From a virus, in IMG/VR virus record IMGVR_UViG_3300047564_001096, positions 1 to 63,694 of that record: 63,694 nt of DNA; one strand, given 5' to 3'. Shown here in pieces: positions 32,633 to 43,177 of this stretch. The position numbers and the translations under genes were made by a program. The notes below the pieces were generated by a model that saw nothing but the letters and a program-made list of their open reading frames with translations, made no database searches and had not been told where the DNA came from. Each line of letters opens with the position of its first letter. Positions within the stretch are counted from its first letter, which is position 1.

Positions 32633-33045
32633 CATATAAAGTTCAGCCTGTACCGACTCAGTTAGTTAACCAACTTTGGTCTAAGGTTGAGCCGTTTATT
32701 AAAAGTGCTGAAGAAAAGTTTGGCGGTTCAGAGTACACAACCGAACAGATAAAAGTATATTTAGTGACAGGACAGATGATGTTATTAGTGGCAACAGATG
32801 ACAACTCGGAAATACACGGTGCCGCTACGGTATCATTTATTAACTATCCTAACGACAGAGTTGCGTTTGTTACCTCAATAGGTGGAAAATTAGTAACAAG
32901 CCCAGAGACTTTTACGCAGATGTCTGAAGTATTTAAAGCTAATGGGGCTACTAAGATTCAAGGGGCTGCCAAAGAAGCAGTGGCAAGATTATGGAAACGT
33001 TTTGGCTTTGAAGAGAAAGCCATTTTAGTGGAAGTTAAATTATGA
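32629..33045 (+). CDS. GNAT-like acetyltransferase fold protein, 138 aa
   Basis: Strand order and a CoA-loop-like region (EIHGAATVSFINYPND, then VTSIGGKLVT, then EAVARLWKRFGFEEKAILVEV) resemble GNAT N-acetyltransferases. The classical Q/RxxGxG/A P-loop is not obvious, so it may be inactive or bind another ligand. Small GNAT-like proteins between internal virion genes occur in podoviruses (T7 gp13-like position). It is coupled to both neighbours. Confidence 0.55.
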   Translation: MTYKVQPVPTQLVNQLWSKVEPFIKSAEEKFGGSEYTTEQIKVYLVTGQMMLLVATDDNSEIHGAATVSFINYPNDRVAFVTSIGGKLVTSPETFTQMSEVFKANGATKIQGAAKEAVARLWKRFGFEEKAILVEVKL

Positions 33046-35783
33046 ATATTATTAAGTTCTTCAAGTGGTTGTTACTTGACCAGTTTATGCTCGGCTTCGG
33101 TGGCGGAGGTGGTGGCGGGCAACAACAACCATCAACTACATATTCTCAAACTTCTAACATTCCAGAATACGCTCAGCCTTATGTTGAGACAATGCTTGGC
33201 GCTACCCAAAGACAGTTGTTTAATATGGGCGGTGAAGGTGGCAAAGATATTACGGGCTTTAAACCATACCAACCATATAGTACTAACGTAAATGATTATG
33301 TAGCAGGATTCCAACCGCTTCAGCAACAAGCTATGGCAGCTACTGGGCAATTACAAGTTCCAGGTCAGTACGGTCAAGCTTCTCAAATGACTGAAACCGC
33401 TGGCTTAGGTTCATTAGGTTTAGCAAGTCAAATGGCTGGTGCAGGTTCTGACTATGCCAGAATGGCTACAGATCCTACCGCTATGCAAGGTTACATGTCT
33501 CCTTATATGCAAAGCGTTGTTGATTACCAAAAGTCTCAAGCATTGCGTGATTACAACCTTGGTACAGGAGTACGTAAAGCCCAAGCTGTAGGCTCTAACG
33601 CGTTTGGTGGTAATCGTCAAGCTTTGATGGAAGCAGAAGCTCAACGTTCTTTAGGTAATCAATTACAAGGAATTACCGCTACAGGTTCACAAAAAGCATT
33701 TGAAGATGCTCAGCGCCAGCAACAGTTTGGTGCTCAGTTAGGTATGCAAGGGCGACAAGCTGCATTGCAAGGCGTTGGTCAATATGGTCAGATGGCTGGT
33801 CAGTTAGGTCAATTAGGTGGTCAAGAACTTGCTGCTAGACAAGGCATTATTCAGACACAGTATGGTATGGGTCAGCAACAGCAAGCTATGGAACAACAGA
33901 AGATTAACCAAGCTATGCAAGACTGGGCTAATACCCAACAGTACCCACTTATGCAGTTGGGTGTTATGTCTAACATGCTTCGTGGTCTTCCAATGCAGTC
34001 GTCTACCACTAACCAATATCAAGCTGCTCCTAATGCGCTTACGCAAGGTATTGGCGCTGCTGGTGCTGGTGCGTCTTTATATAATGCGCTTAGAGGCAAA
34101 GAAGGTGGTCTTCCCAGTGAGTTTGAATCTTCTAAAACTGGTATCAAGTCTTACTATGAGGGTGATGTTGTTGAGAGCACCAAGGCTGACTTGTACGACC
34201 TACCATTAGATGAGTTAGATAAACGCGCTAAAAATTCTACTAGCCCTACTATTAAACGCTTGGCTACTGCAATTGCTAAAGAAAAACGCATGGGCTTAGC
34301 TGGCGGTGGCATTATTGCGTTTTCTAACCCTAATGAAGCTAATAATCAAGGCGTTGTTAAAGAAGACCCAGAGTTAGTACGCCAAGCGTATATTGACGCT
34401 GCAAACTTACAAGCTGCTGATTTGCCCCCTGCTCCAACTGCAGCGCCAGATGCAGGTATTGGTCGTGGTCGTGGATCAGGTATGGGTCCAGGCACTTCTA
34501 GATTTAAAACTTCTGAGCAAAACGTACAAGATATAAGAATTGGTAGAGGCGGCATTAAACCTGAAGTAAGCCCACGCGTTGCTGCTGCAAGAGCATATGA
34601 GGCAAACCAATCACGCGTAATAGGCGCAGATCAGTTAAACGCAGAAACAAGACAATCTGAGGCTGATTACGAAGCCGCTAGACCCAAACCTCCCGTTGCT
34701 CCAGCTGCTCCTCCTGCTGGTATTAAAGCCGCTGCACCTGCTCCTGCTCCTGCTGGTATTAAACCCGCCGCTGCTCCTGGTGCTGCACCCGCTGCCGTTG
34801 TTTCTACTGGTAATAAAATTTCAGGCAGTTCAATAGCAGCAGAATATGGTTTAGAGCCTCCTGCCGATGACCCACGGGCTAAGATGTCTACAGCGGAATT
34901 AGCTAAAGAAAAATTGGCATTTTTAGGTCCAGATGTTAGAAAAGAAGAACGTGCAGGATTAATGGCAGAACGTGCTAGTGCTAAAGACGAAGCTCGCCGC
35001 GCACAATCATTACGTTTTGCTGAGTTTTTTGCTGATTGGGGTTCAAAACCTGGCGGCACTATTAAAGCTGGTTTAGATGCGCTTAAAGAAAAAGTTCCTA
35101 GTCTTGTTACTGATGCAAGAAAAGCATCTGAAATTCGCAGAGCCATTAACAAAGACATAGCTGGATTAGATAAAGCTGACCGTTTAGAAAAAGCTGGCGC
35201 TTGGGACGAAGCCGCTAAACTTAAGAGTGAATTAGGTAAAGACGGAAGAAAAACTTACGGTGACCAATTAAATTTCTTATCTGCTCGTTTGACTGATCGG
35301 TCTAGAGAAAAAACTTCTTTAGCATCTGACCAGTCTAGAGAAACAGTTGCTCGAATTGGTCAAACTAGTAAAGAAAACGCTGCTGATACTAAAGACATAA
35401 GATTTTATGAAGCAGAAATAGGTAAAGAAGACAAAAAATATAATGAGTTGACAGCAGGTAAAAATACTCCTTATGTAATAGATCAAAGACTTATTGATCG
35501 TAATAAAGAAAAAGCTGCAAAAGGTGAACTATCACCAGCTATGAAAACTCAATATGATGCAGCTGTAATACGAAACGCTACTATAGATAATGAATATAAA
35601 ACTCGTAGAGCAGAATTAGTAGCAGCGCGTGATAAAGCTAAAGGTACTTCTGCTGCCCCTGCACCTACTAAAACTGAATTACCGCCAGGTGCTATACCAG
35701 GATCTAAAATAGTAGGAACAGCTAAAGGTACTGGAGAGCAAGTCTACGAAGCACCAGACGGTAAAAGATACACGCTTAAATAA
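33042..35783 (+). CDS. Putative internal virion protein, 913 aa
   Basis: A short hydrophobic N-terminus (NIIKFFKWLLLDQFMLGFGG) precedes a Gln/Gly/Met-rich part (about 40-340). A Pro/Ala linker follows (about 545-600, AAPAPAPAGIKPAAAPG). The C-terminal coiled-coil half ends in QVYEAPDGKRYTLK. Composition and place before the giant protein fit the DNA-ejection apparatus. No enzyme motif was found. Confidence 0.55.
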   Translation: MNIIKFFKWLLLDQFMLGFGGGGGGGQQQPSTTYSQTSNIPEYAQPYVETMLGATQRQLFNMGGEGGKDITGFKPYQPYSTNVNDYVAGFQPLQQQAMAATGQLQVPGQYGQASQMTETAGLGSLGLASQMAGAGSDYARMATDPTAMQGYMSPYMQSVVDYQKSQALRDYNLGTGVRKAQAVGSNAFGGNRQALMEAEAQRSLGNQLQGITATGSQKAFEDAQRQQQFGAQLGMQGRQAALQGVGQYGQMAGQLGQLGGQELAARQGIIQTQYGMGQQQQAMEQQKINQAMQDWANTQQYPLMQLGVMSNMLRGLPMQSSTTNQYQAAPNALTQGIGAAGAGASLYNALRGKEGGLPSEFESSKTGIKSYYEGDVVESTKADLYDLPLDELDKRAKNSTSPTIKRLATAIAKEKRMGLAGGGIIAFSNPNEANNQGVVKEDPELVRQAYIDAANLQAADLPPAPTAAPDAGIGRGRGSGMGPGTSRFKTSEQNVQDIRIGRGGIKPEVSPRVAAARAYEANQSRVIGADQLNAETRQSEADYEAARPKPPVAPAAPPAGIKAAAPAPAPAGIKPAAAPGAAPAAVVSTGNKISGSSIAAEYGLEPPADDPRAKMSTAELAKEKLAFLGPDVRKEERAGLMAERASAKDEARRAQSLRFAEFFADWGSKPGGTIKAGLDALKEKVPSLVTDARKASEIRRAINKDIAGLDKADRLEKAGAWDEAAKLKSELGKDGRKTYGDQLNFLSARLTDRSREKTSLASDQSRETVARIGQTSKENAADTKDIRFYEAEIGKEDKKYNELTAGKNTPYVIDQRLIDRNKEKAAKGELSPAMKTQYDAAVIRNATIDNEYKTRRAELVAARDKAKGTSAAPAPTKTELPPGAIPGSKIVGTAKGTGEQVYEAPDGKRYTLK

Positions 35784-35792
35784 GGACTGACT

Positions 35793-38700
35793 GTGGCTAT
35801 AAAAGAATTTACTGGCGAATTAGAACCAGTTAAACCTAGCAGGTTAGTTGAATTTACTGGAGAGTTAGAAAAACCAGAAGAAGTTAAACCTGTAAAACCT
35901 GCGAGTTTTTCTGCTAAAGATACCGCTATTGCTTTAGGGCAAGGTATTGTTGGTGCTGGTAAATCTTTAACCGATGTGTTTGGTGCTGAGAACGTAGCTT
36001 CTAGAAAGCTAGGTGAGGTATCTAAAACGCTAGGGGAACAAATCTCTCCAGAGCGCCAAGCAGAAATGCAACGGCGCCAAGTTCTACAAGAAAAAGCTTC
36101 TAAAGGTACTTTAACTGAAGAAATTAGCGCTTACTTAGGTGGCGTAACTGAAGCCCCAGTCCAAGCTCTTGCACAAGGTTTAGGTTCAATCGTGCCATAC
36201 ATTGGCACAGGAATTATTGGCGGAATTGCTAAATTAGGTGGAGCAACAATCACGGCTTTAAATACTGTGGTAGGTGCGGCTCAAGGCGCTGGTTCTATTA
36301 AGGGTTCTTTATACGACAGCGTTAAACAAGAATTAGAGAAGTCAGGAATGAGTCCCAAAGAAGCTGCAGCTAAAGCTTCTAAAGCCCAAGAGTATCTTGG
36401 AGAAAACTTCTTAGACATAGCTGGTGGCTCTGCATTAGGTGGCGTAGGCGCTAGGTTTGGTGTTGAGAAACTATTGCAAAGAGGCGCTGCTGATAAGTTA
36501 AGCCCTAGTTTAATACCCCGTGTTGGTAAGGCAGCGTTGGCTGAAGCCCCATTAGAAGGAGCACAAGGTGCTCAAGAACAGTTAGCAATTAACCGTGCCC
36601 TACAAAAACAAGGTTTTGATGTTGATACATTCCAAGGCGTAGCAGGTGCTGCTGCTCGTGACGCAGCTGTTGGTGCTTTAACTGGCGCCGCAGTAGGTGT
36701 TCGTGGACCAAGCTCAGTTGCAGAAACACCGCCGCCTCCTACTACAGAACCTGGCAAAGAAACTACAACTGCGCCTCCCCCTGTACCGCCAGTAACACCG
36801 CCTACTACAGATGCTGCTACTGAAGCTCTTTTGGCTTCTACTATTGACCCCGTTACTGGACAGTTTGTACAACAGTTTGCTACTCCATCAGCAACAGAAA
36901 CGCCTGTTATAGCCGAAGCAGATAAGCAAGCCGCTATTAAAAAGGTTTCTGAACTAGAAATTGATAATGCTAGGATTCAAGCTAAATTAGCTGCTGGCGA
37001 ATACAAAGCGCCACAAGCAAAAGCTGCTGCACAAAACAAATTAGCAAAACAACAAGCACTCATTGATGAACTTAAAACACAAATAGGAGGTCAAGATGCT
37101 TTTCAACAGACTAACGCTGGAACAAGTGGAGTTGGCGCTGGAATACCTGGAGGATCCGCAACAACTGGAGCCGCCGCAGGAGCTACAGATACTGGACTTG
37201 GACGACCTGGAGTGGACAGCGATCAGGGTCTTGAATCAGCACCTCAAGACGGAGAGAGCGCACAGCAGCCTACATTAGATATAAATCAACTAGATGAAAT
37301 AGAGCTAGCTCGGTTACAAGAGTTAGCAGATGCTAGAGAAGCTGGTTATAACATTGATGCAGAGTTAGTTAATTTAGGCAATCAAGTTCAAGAAAGATTA
37401 GCTACTACAACAGAAGTAATTGACGAACAAGCATTAGCCGACCAAGAAGCTAAAGCCGCTGCCGCAGCAGAAGCATCACGCCTAGCTGAAGAACAAAGAT
37501 TAGCTACAGAAGCTCAAGCCCAAGCCGCAGAACAAGCACGCTTAGCTGAAGAACAGAGATTAGCCGCAGAACAACAAGCTGCGTTAGAAGCAGAGCAAGC
37601 TGCATTAAATGAAGAAGCTGCCGCTGAGTTAGCTGGTGAAGTAACACCTCCTACCGTTACACCCTCTACCGTTACACCCTCTACCGTTACACCCCCTACC
37701 GTTACACCCCCTACCGTTACACCCCCTACCGTTACACCTACCAAACCTCCTGTAGTTGAAGAGTTTACTGGTGAGTTAGACGAAGAAACACCACAGGGTG
37801 CAATAGAAACTAAAGTAAAAGCCTTTGAAGACATCCGTAAGCTATTGGCGTTTCCTGAAAAATTAGGCACTTTAGATAAAAAAGCAAAAACACCTGGCGT
37901 ACAGGGCGAAGTAATTAAGGAAGAGAAAGTAGCCAAACCAATTAAATGGCGTGGCAAGAAGGGTACTAAAACCGAAAACCCATCGCCTTATAACTTCTTA
38001 AACGAAAACGGCTACTACTCTGATAAGTCCCCAGAACAAATTGCAGAGCAAAGCACGGCTATTGCAGCTAAAGACAAAAAAGCTACCGTTAAAAATGCCG
38101 TAGAAGCTGGCGTTGAATCCGCTGCCTTTGATGAGGCTTACGACTTGTATGACAGCATTGCTTACGACGAAAAGGTATTGCCAGAAATCAAACAAGTAAT
38201 GGCTCAGCGTCAAGCTGCTAAAGATGCAGAAGTAGATGCGCTTAACGAAGAACGTAAAGCTAATCGTGAAGCTAAACGGGCGCAAATGACTCGTGATGGC
38301 AAGAGCGAAAAAGTCATTAAAGAAGCTTTATCTGTAATTAAGAACGTACGAAAAGTTAAATACCAAGAGACTAAGCCGCTTGAGTTTATGTCTGAGCAAG
38401 AAGTATTAGATCTGTTTAAAAAGAATATTGGTACTAAGACTGAAAAACAGATGGCAAAAGAAGGCGGTCAGGCTAGGATAGATGCTGCTAAAAATAGAAA
38501 CGCTTTTGTAGACGTACTAAACCCTAACGATAAAATTAAGTTCAGCATGATGGCTGAATCCATACTTGATATGGAGATTATCTCGGCTGTCCAGGACAAT
38601 AAGGTTACTACTGCTGGCGACAGGCGCACTGAAAATTACAGAAAGAAACAAGAAAAGAAAGTCATTAGCGAAGTTGAACAGCAACTTAAAGACGCTGAGA

Positions 38701-41700
38701 TAACTGCTAAGCAAATAGAACAGAAAGCTGAACGCATTGCCAAACGTGCTGAGGAAAAGAAACAGGAAAGAGCACAAGTAACAAAAGAAGTTGAAACTGA
38801 AGAGGCAGAAGCCAAGTCTAAACTTGTTGTTAGCATAGAAAAAAGTATTGTTGCAGGTAGCCTTGATACTGTTCTAGAAGTTATTGCAGATAAAAAGAAA
38901 GAAGTAAACGAGTCAACTACCAGAAACATTGCTCAGTCGTTTATAGACCTTGTTAGTGATTTTGGAAACATCACTATTCAGTTTGGTAATGTGCCAAAAG
39001 GCAAAGACGGTCAGTTTGACCCAAGCAACAATACTATTACTATTAAGGGTGAAAACGGCGTATATACGGGTGAACGTGCGTTAGATGAAACTGTTCTACA
39101 CGAGGTAGGGCACTACCTAACCGATCATATATTTGATAGCAAAGAAAATCAAAAAGCGTATTTAAATGGTATTAAAGACCCTGCTAAGCGTAAAGCAGCG
39201 CAAGATGCTATCAATCGCCTAAATAACAACTACCGTCTTGTAAAGAGCAAGCTTGGTAATAAGTTTAATATTCCGACAATTAAAGAATTCATTGCTGAGA
39301 TTTACTCAAACCCTAGATTCCAAGAAGCTGTAGCAGCGCTTGATACTGGCGAATTAGGTATTGATTACAAAAAGTTTGTTGAAACTAAACCCGAAACAGA
39401 GACCGAAGAAGCAGAAGGCTATGTAACTGGAACAGGTAAAGAAATTCCAGGTCCAGTTAAACAGTATGTGCCAGCTAAAGAAAGTCTGTTCCAGAAGATT
39501 GTTAAAAACATAGCAAACGTTCTTGGTTTTAATATCAAAGAAAAAGAAGGGTTTGTAAACGATCCAGCTAGAGGCGTAACTCTAAAACAAGCAATTGAAG
39601 ATATTGCTCGAATCATATCGTTGCCTACCGCAAATATACGTGGTACAGAAGTCTCTTATTCTACGGCTCCCGCCGCCGCTGCAAAGCCAGGTGACAAAAT
39701 ACCTAAGTATTTGCACGTAACAGATCCAGATTCTACTGACCCTAACGAAAACAAAGACTTTAATTTGCCAGCAAGACCTGTTCCTAGGTTACGTATGATG
39801 ATTAAAGAACTGTTTACAACAGTTAAGCCTTGGCGTGAGCTAGTAAGATTGTTCCAAGACAGAGCCTATTGGGGTAACGTTTTACAAAATCAATTAAATG
39901 CGTCTGGTCTAATTAACTTTGTAAATACTCCTGGTGAACCAAGCAAGGGCATAAATAATTTTATGACTCAAATTAACTTGGCTACTTCAAAAGGTCGTAA
40001 CATATACATGGAAAAAATATCAGGTCTGTATACAGACTTGAATTTAGCGGTTAATGGTTTTATGGATGCCACCAATAAAACAGTTGACGAAGCGCTTAAA
40101 ACTCTTCAGATATATTTGCAGGCTTTGCACGATTCAGAACGTAGAGATGTAAAGTACATATTTACTGTACCGCTTTCTAATAAAGAAAATATACCTCAAA
40201 AAGGCAGTAAGACTGGAATGATTAGCGCTTCTTTGCGTAGACAGCAAATTGTAGGCGACCCAGAAAAAGGTATTAAGGGTTTACTAGATAACCCAAACAT
40301 TACTGAAGCTCAGTCAAAAGCGCTGCGCAAAGAGTTAGACACTTATATCTTTGAAAAAGATGCCAAAGGCGAGTTTGTATTAGATGCTAACGGCTACAAA
40401 AAACCTAATACTAAATACGTAGATCCTTTGGGTTACAGCCCTACTGGCAATAAAGACATAAACGTAGCTAATCCTGCTTTTATACCTAGTGGTATGGAGC
40501 CGATAGAAGTAAAAACTATTGTTAAAAAATACGAAAGTCACCCACAAAAAGCTGAAATAGATGCTGTTATTAAACAGTTACAGGCTCTCCATAAAGTAAC
40601 TATAGAGCTAAATAAAGACGCTTATTACTGGGCACAGCCTGTAAGTAATAGGGTTGCGTTCTATGGATTTGAAAATTATGTACCGCTTAAAGCCAACAAA
40701 AACCACAAGATGCTTGACGAAGAATTGTCTTTAAATTTTGACGGTGTAGGCGAAGACGCAAGACGAGGTAAACAATTTCAAGACATAGCTCAAGCGTTTG
40801 TTGGACACATAGCTCCTTCTAATAACCCTGTACTGCAAAGTTTGTCAGAAGCTATTATCGCTGCTAATCGTGCTGGTAATGGCACTGATTTGACGTTGTC
40901 AATAAGAAATGCTTTAGAAAAAAGTGACTTAAATCCTGACGGTCAAGGTCTAATTAAAGGAACAGTAGTGCAACACATTCCGTTTAGTGAGCGTTCTAAG
41001 TCTGTTATTGACGCTATTAAACGAGAAAACACTGTATTTCACTACAACAAGGATGGCAGTATTGACGTGTTAGAGATCCGTGAGAAAAAAATCCGTGAGT
41101 CTATCCGTCGTACTTATGAGACTGCCAATCAGTTAACTCAGTTTGCTAACACAGTAACTAGCACGTTGGGTCAATTACACACTAGATATAACTTTAACTT
41201 TGCTCCGCTAAACTTTGTTCGTGACGCATTAACCAACGCTTGGGCTATTGGCGCTGGAATGGGTCCTAAAAAATCCGTAGAATTTATTACGCAGATAGCT
41301 GGAGTTGTAGCAAAAACTGGTTTCACAGGCAAAGCTTTTAAAGTAGCTGCCATGTACGAAAGTAAAAACGTTAATCAGTTAGAAGCCCTAGCAAAGAAAG
41401 ACCCTGATATTAGGGACATGTACGAGCTAATAAAAGAAGGCGGCATGGTGGAGTACATGGAAGGCTTGTCTATTAAGTCCAACCTAAACAAGCTTCGTAA
41501 AGAAGTAGGTCGTTCTGGAATAATGACTAAGTTAGACCAATTTAACAGAGTAATTGATATTTGGACTAACGTATTTGAAATTGCAAGCCGTTCCGCCGCC
41601 TACAGTGTTACTAAGAAAAGTTTCCATACTAAGAATATTGCTAAGGGAATGGATGACAAACCAGGTCCTAACGGCGAACCTTCTCCAGCGTTAAAAGCAG

Positions 41701-42971
41701 CGATGGTAGAAGCAGCTGACTTTACTAAAAACTTAGCTAACTTCCAAAAAGTTGGTGAATATGGTCGTGGTATGGGAGCAGCATTTATGTTCTTCCGCCC
41801 ATCTGCAACGGGCGCTGTTCGTGCTATCGAAGCTGTTGCTCCAGCGTTTAGAGATATAGAAGCTGCAGTTGCTGAGCTGCCCCCAATAATTAGAGATAAC
41901 AAAGAAGCTTTAGCTAAGTTTAGAAAAGACTACGCAAGCAAAAAGAAATCAGCCCAACAAATGATGACGGCTTTAATGTCTATGGGTATGCTTGCGTATT
42001 TAATTTCTTTCATGATGTCTGAAGAAGATGACATGGGCAGGAACAAAGCTGCAACAGATGACATGGGTCAATGGAATCGTTTCTGGCGCATTCATATTCC
42101 TGGCGTTGATACCCCGTTTCAAATGCCGTGGGGCTTTGGTTTAGGTTCTTTTATGGCAGCTGGCGCTCAAATGATGGCAGCGTTTATGGGTAAACAGTCG
42201 TTTGGCTCAGCGTTGACTAACGTAAGCACTCAGATTGCGCTTGATTCGTTTGTTCCAATTCCTGTATCCCGCATGAGCGCTGTCGAGAATCCTGGTATGT
42301 GGTTTATAGATTCTATTACGCCAAGCACATTGCGTCCTATAGTTGAGTTAGTAGTTAATAAAAACGGTTTAGGACAGGATATTAGAAACGTAGCTAGCAG
42401 CCGCCGTATGGGCGATGCTTTCTTGGGCGGCGACAATATCCCAGAGTCTTATAAAGATATGGCAGAGTACTTTAACGTAGCTACTGGCGGTTTTGTAGAT
42501 GTAAGTCCTAACGTTATGTACTTCTTATTTAATAGTTATATGGATGGACCTGCTAAATTAGGTGATTTAATTTATAACTCTATGTATTTAGTAACAGGCG
42601 AAAAAGAATTTAAAGCCAAGACTGACGTGCCGTTTATTGGTTCGTTCATCGGTGCTGCACCTAACGTTGATAGTAGAGAGTGGACATCTACCGAGAAACA
42701 AATTTTAGAAATGAAACGTCGGTTAAATGCTCCTAATCCAGATGCAGTAGATAAATTTTTAGACAACAACCCGCTTGCAGAAATAGTCACTAATTTGTAC
42801 GATCAAAATTTAGTTGAACTTAATCGACTTCGTAAAGAAGGTAACGATATTCGCGCAGGTGGGTATACGCCTAAAGAACGTGTTGAGCTTTTAGAAATGA
42901 ATAAGATGGAGCAAAACATGGTGAAGGCTAATCTAGTTGAGATGTTTAAGGACTACGACATTAAACCCTAA
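35793..42971 (+). CDS. Giant internal virion protein with HExxH metallopeptidase site
   Basis: 2392 residues from a GTG start with an AAGGA site. Near the N-terminus EFTGELE occurs twice, and EFTGELD recurs at about 657. Residues about 545-620 are an Ala/Glu/Gln coiled coil. A 15-bp tandem repeat codes for TPSTVTP/TPPTVTP at about 620-650. HEVGH (1103-1107), in LHEVGHYLTDHIF, is a zinc-peptidase site. A long helical region follows, with a hydrophobic segment near 2060 (MTALMSMGMLAYLISFMM). It is probably ejected into the cell; the peptidase may open the cell wall or mature other proteins. Confidence 0.7.
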   Translation: MAIKEFTGELEPVKPSRLVEFTGELEKPEEVKPVKPASFSAKDTAIALGQGIVGAGKSLTDVFGAENVASRKLGEVSKTLGEQISPERQAEMQRRQVLQEKASKGTLTEEISAYLGGVTEAPVQALAQGLGSIVPYIGTGIIGGIAKLGGATITALNTVVGAAQGAGSIKGSLYDSVKQELEKSGMSPKEAAAKASKAQEYLGENFLDIAGGSALGGVGARFGVEKLLQRGAADKLSPSLIPRVGKAALAEAPLEGAQGAQEQLAINRALQKQGFDVDTFQGVAGAAARDAAVGALTGAAVGVRGPSSVAETPPPPTTEPGKETTTAPPPVPPVTPPTTDAATEALLASTIDPVTGQFVQQFATPSATETPVIAEADKQAAIKKVSELEIDNARIQAKLAAGEYKAPQAKAAAQNKLAKQQALIDELKTQIGGQDAFQQTNAGTSGVGAGIPGGSATTGAAAGATDTGLGRPGVDSDQGLESAPQDGESAQQPTLDINQLDEIELARLQELADAREAGYNIDAELVNLGNQVQERLATTTEVIDEQALADQEAKAAAAAEASRLAEEQRLATEAQAQAAEQARLAEEQRLAAEQQAALEAEQAALNEEAAAELAGEVTPPTVTPSTVTPSTVTPPTVTPPTVTPPTVTPTKPPVVEEFTGELDEETPQGAIETKVKAFEDIRKLLAFPEKLGTLDKKAKTPGVQGEVIKEEKVAKPIKWRGKKGTKTENPSPYNFLNENGYYSDKSPEQIAEQSTAIAAKDKKATVKNAVEAGVESAAFDEAYDLYDSIAYDEKVLPEIKQVMAQRQAAKDAEVDALNEERKANREAKRAQMTRDGKSEKVIKEALSVIKNVRKVKYQETKPLEFMSEQEVLDLFKKNIGTKTEKQMAKEGGQARIDAAKNRNAFVDVLNPNDKIKFSMMAESILDMEIISAVQDNKVTTAGDRRTENYRKKQEKKVISEVEQQLKDAEITAKQIEQKAERIAKRAEEKKQERAQVTKEVETEEAEAKSKLVVSIEKSIVAGSLDTVLEVIADKKKEVNESTTRNIAQSFIDLVSDFGNITIQFGNVPKGKDGQFDPSNNTITIKGENGVYTGERALDETVLHEVGHYLTDHIFDSKENQKAYLNGIKDPAKRKAAQDAINRLNNNYRLVKSKLGNKFNIPTIKEFIAEIYSNPRFQEAVAALDTGELGIDYKKFVETKPETETEEAEGYVTGTGKEIPGPVKQYVPAKESLFQKIVKNIANVLGFNIKEKEGFVNDPARGVTLKQAIEDIARIISLPTANIRGTEVSYSTAPAAAAKPGDKIPKYLHVTDPDSTDPNENKDFNLPARPVPRLRMMIKELFTTVKPWRELVRLFQDRAYWGNVLQNQLNASGLINFVNTPGEPSKGINNFMTQINLATSKGRNIYMEKISGLYTDLNLAVNGFMDATNKTVDEALKTLQIYLQALHDSERRDVKYIFTVPLSNKENIPQKGSKTGMISASLRRQQIVGDPEKGIKGLLDNPNITEAQSKALRKELDTYIFEKDAKGEFVLDANGYKKPNTKYVDPLGYSPTGNKDINVANPAFIPSGMEPIEVKTIVKKYESHPQKAEIDAVIKQLQALHKVTIELNKDAYYWAQPVSNRVAFYGFENYVPLKANKNHKMLDEELSLNFDGVGEDARRGKQFQDIAQAFVGHIAPSNNPVLQSLSEAIIAANRAGNGTDLTLSIRNALEKSDLNPDGQGLIKGTVVQHIPFSERSKSVIDAIKRENTVFHYNKDGSIDVLEIREKKIRESIRRTYETANQLTQFANTVTSTLGQLHTRYNFNFAPLNFVRDALTNAWAIGAGMGPKKSVEFITQIAGVVAKTGFTGKAFKVAAMYESKNVNQLEALAKKDPDIRDMYELIKEGGMVEYMEGLSIKSNLNKLRKEVGRSGIMTKLDQFNRVIDIWTNVFEIASRSAAYSVTKKSFHTKNIAKGMDDKPGPNGEPSPALKAAMVEAADFTKNLANFQKVGEYGRGMGAAFMFFRPSATGAVRAIEAVAPAFRDIEAAVAELPPIIRDNKEALAKFRKDYASKKKSAQQMMTALMSMGMLAYLISFMMSEEDDMGRNKAATDDMGQWNRFWRIHIPGVDTPFQMPWGFGLGSFMAAGAQMMAAFMGKQSFGSALTNVSTQIALDSFVPIPVSRMSAVENPGMWFIDSITPSTLRPIVELVVNKNGLGQDIRNVASSRRMGDAFLGGDNIPESYKDMAEYFNVATGGFVDVSPNVMYFLFNSYMDGPAKLGDLIYNSMYLVTGEKEFKAKTDVPFIGSFIGAAPNVDSREWTSTEKQILEMKRRLNAPNPDAVDKFLDNNPLAEIVTNLYDQNLVELNRLRKEGNDIRAGGYTPKERVELLEMNKMEQNMVKANLVEMFKDYDIKP
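37651..37740 (+). repeat. 15-bp coding tandem repeat
   Basis: Six copies of ctaccgttacaccc(y) code for the five-residue unit TP[SP]TV. It forms a Pro/Thr linker within the 2392-residue protein. Third-position T/C differences split the units into two types, so the array expanded in steps. Confidence 0.85.
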
Positions 42972-43177
42972 GCGGTGCGCCAGCAACGCACCCCTAGGTA
43001 GCCTTCTTTAGTTGTAACGTATGACTTTACACGCACTCCAGCGCGCTTTGACCCACAGTCTATTGAATAGATAAGTTCTGCTGGACGGAGTGTAGGAATA
43101 AAAAAACTATTCCCCACCTCCATGCCTTCAAACGGAAGCAGCCATTCTGGCTCAATTATCTGAGTTGGATTCAACAT
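42968..43177 (-). CDS. Small hypothetical protein, 69 aa
   Basis: The last gene of the leftward arm overlaps the primase-helicase stop by 26 bases and ends inside the stop of the convergent giant gene. A beta-rich pattern (FEGMEVGNSFFIPTLRP, AGVRVKSYVTTKEGYLGVR) resembles small phage proteins of unknown role found after primases. No separate terminator is obvious; a GGTGCG/CGCACC stem (42974-42992) lies inside it. Confidence 0.7.
   Translation of the reverse strand: MLNPTQIIEPEWLLPFEGMEVGNSFFIPTLRPAELIYSIDCGSKRAGVRVKSYVTTKEGYLGVRCWRTA
42974..42992. other. Stem-loop at the convergence of the two arms
   Basis: GGTGCG (42974-42979), a 7-nt loop and CGCACC (42987-42992). There is no T run on either strand, so if it terminates transcription it does so without the classical signal. 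Confidence 0.35.
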
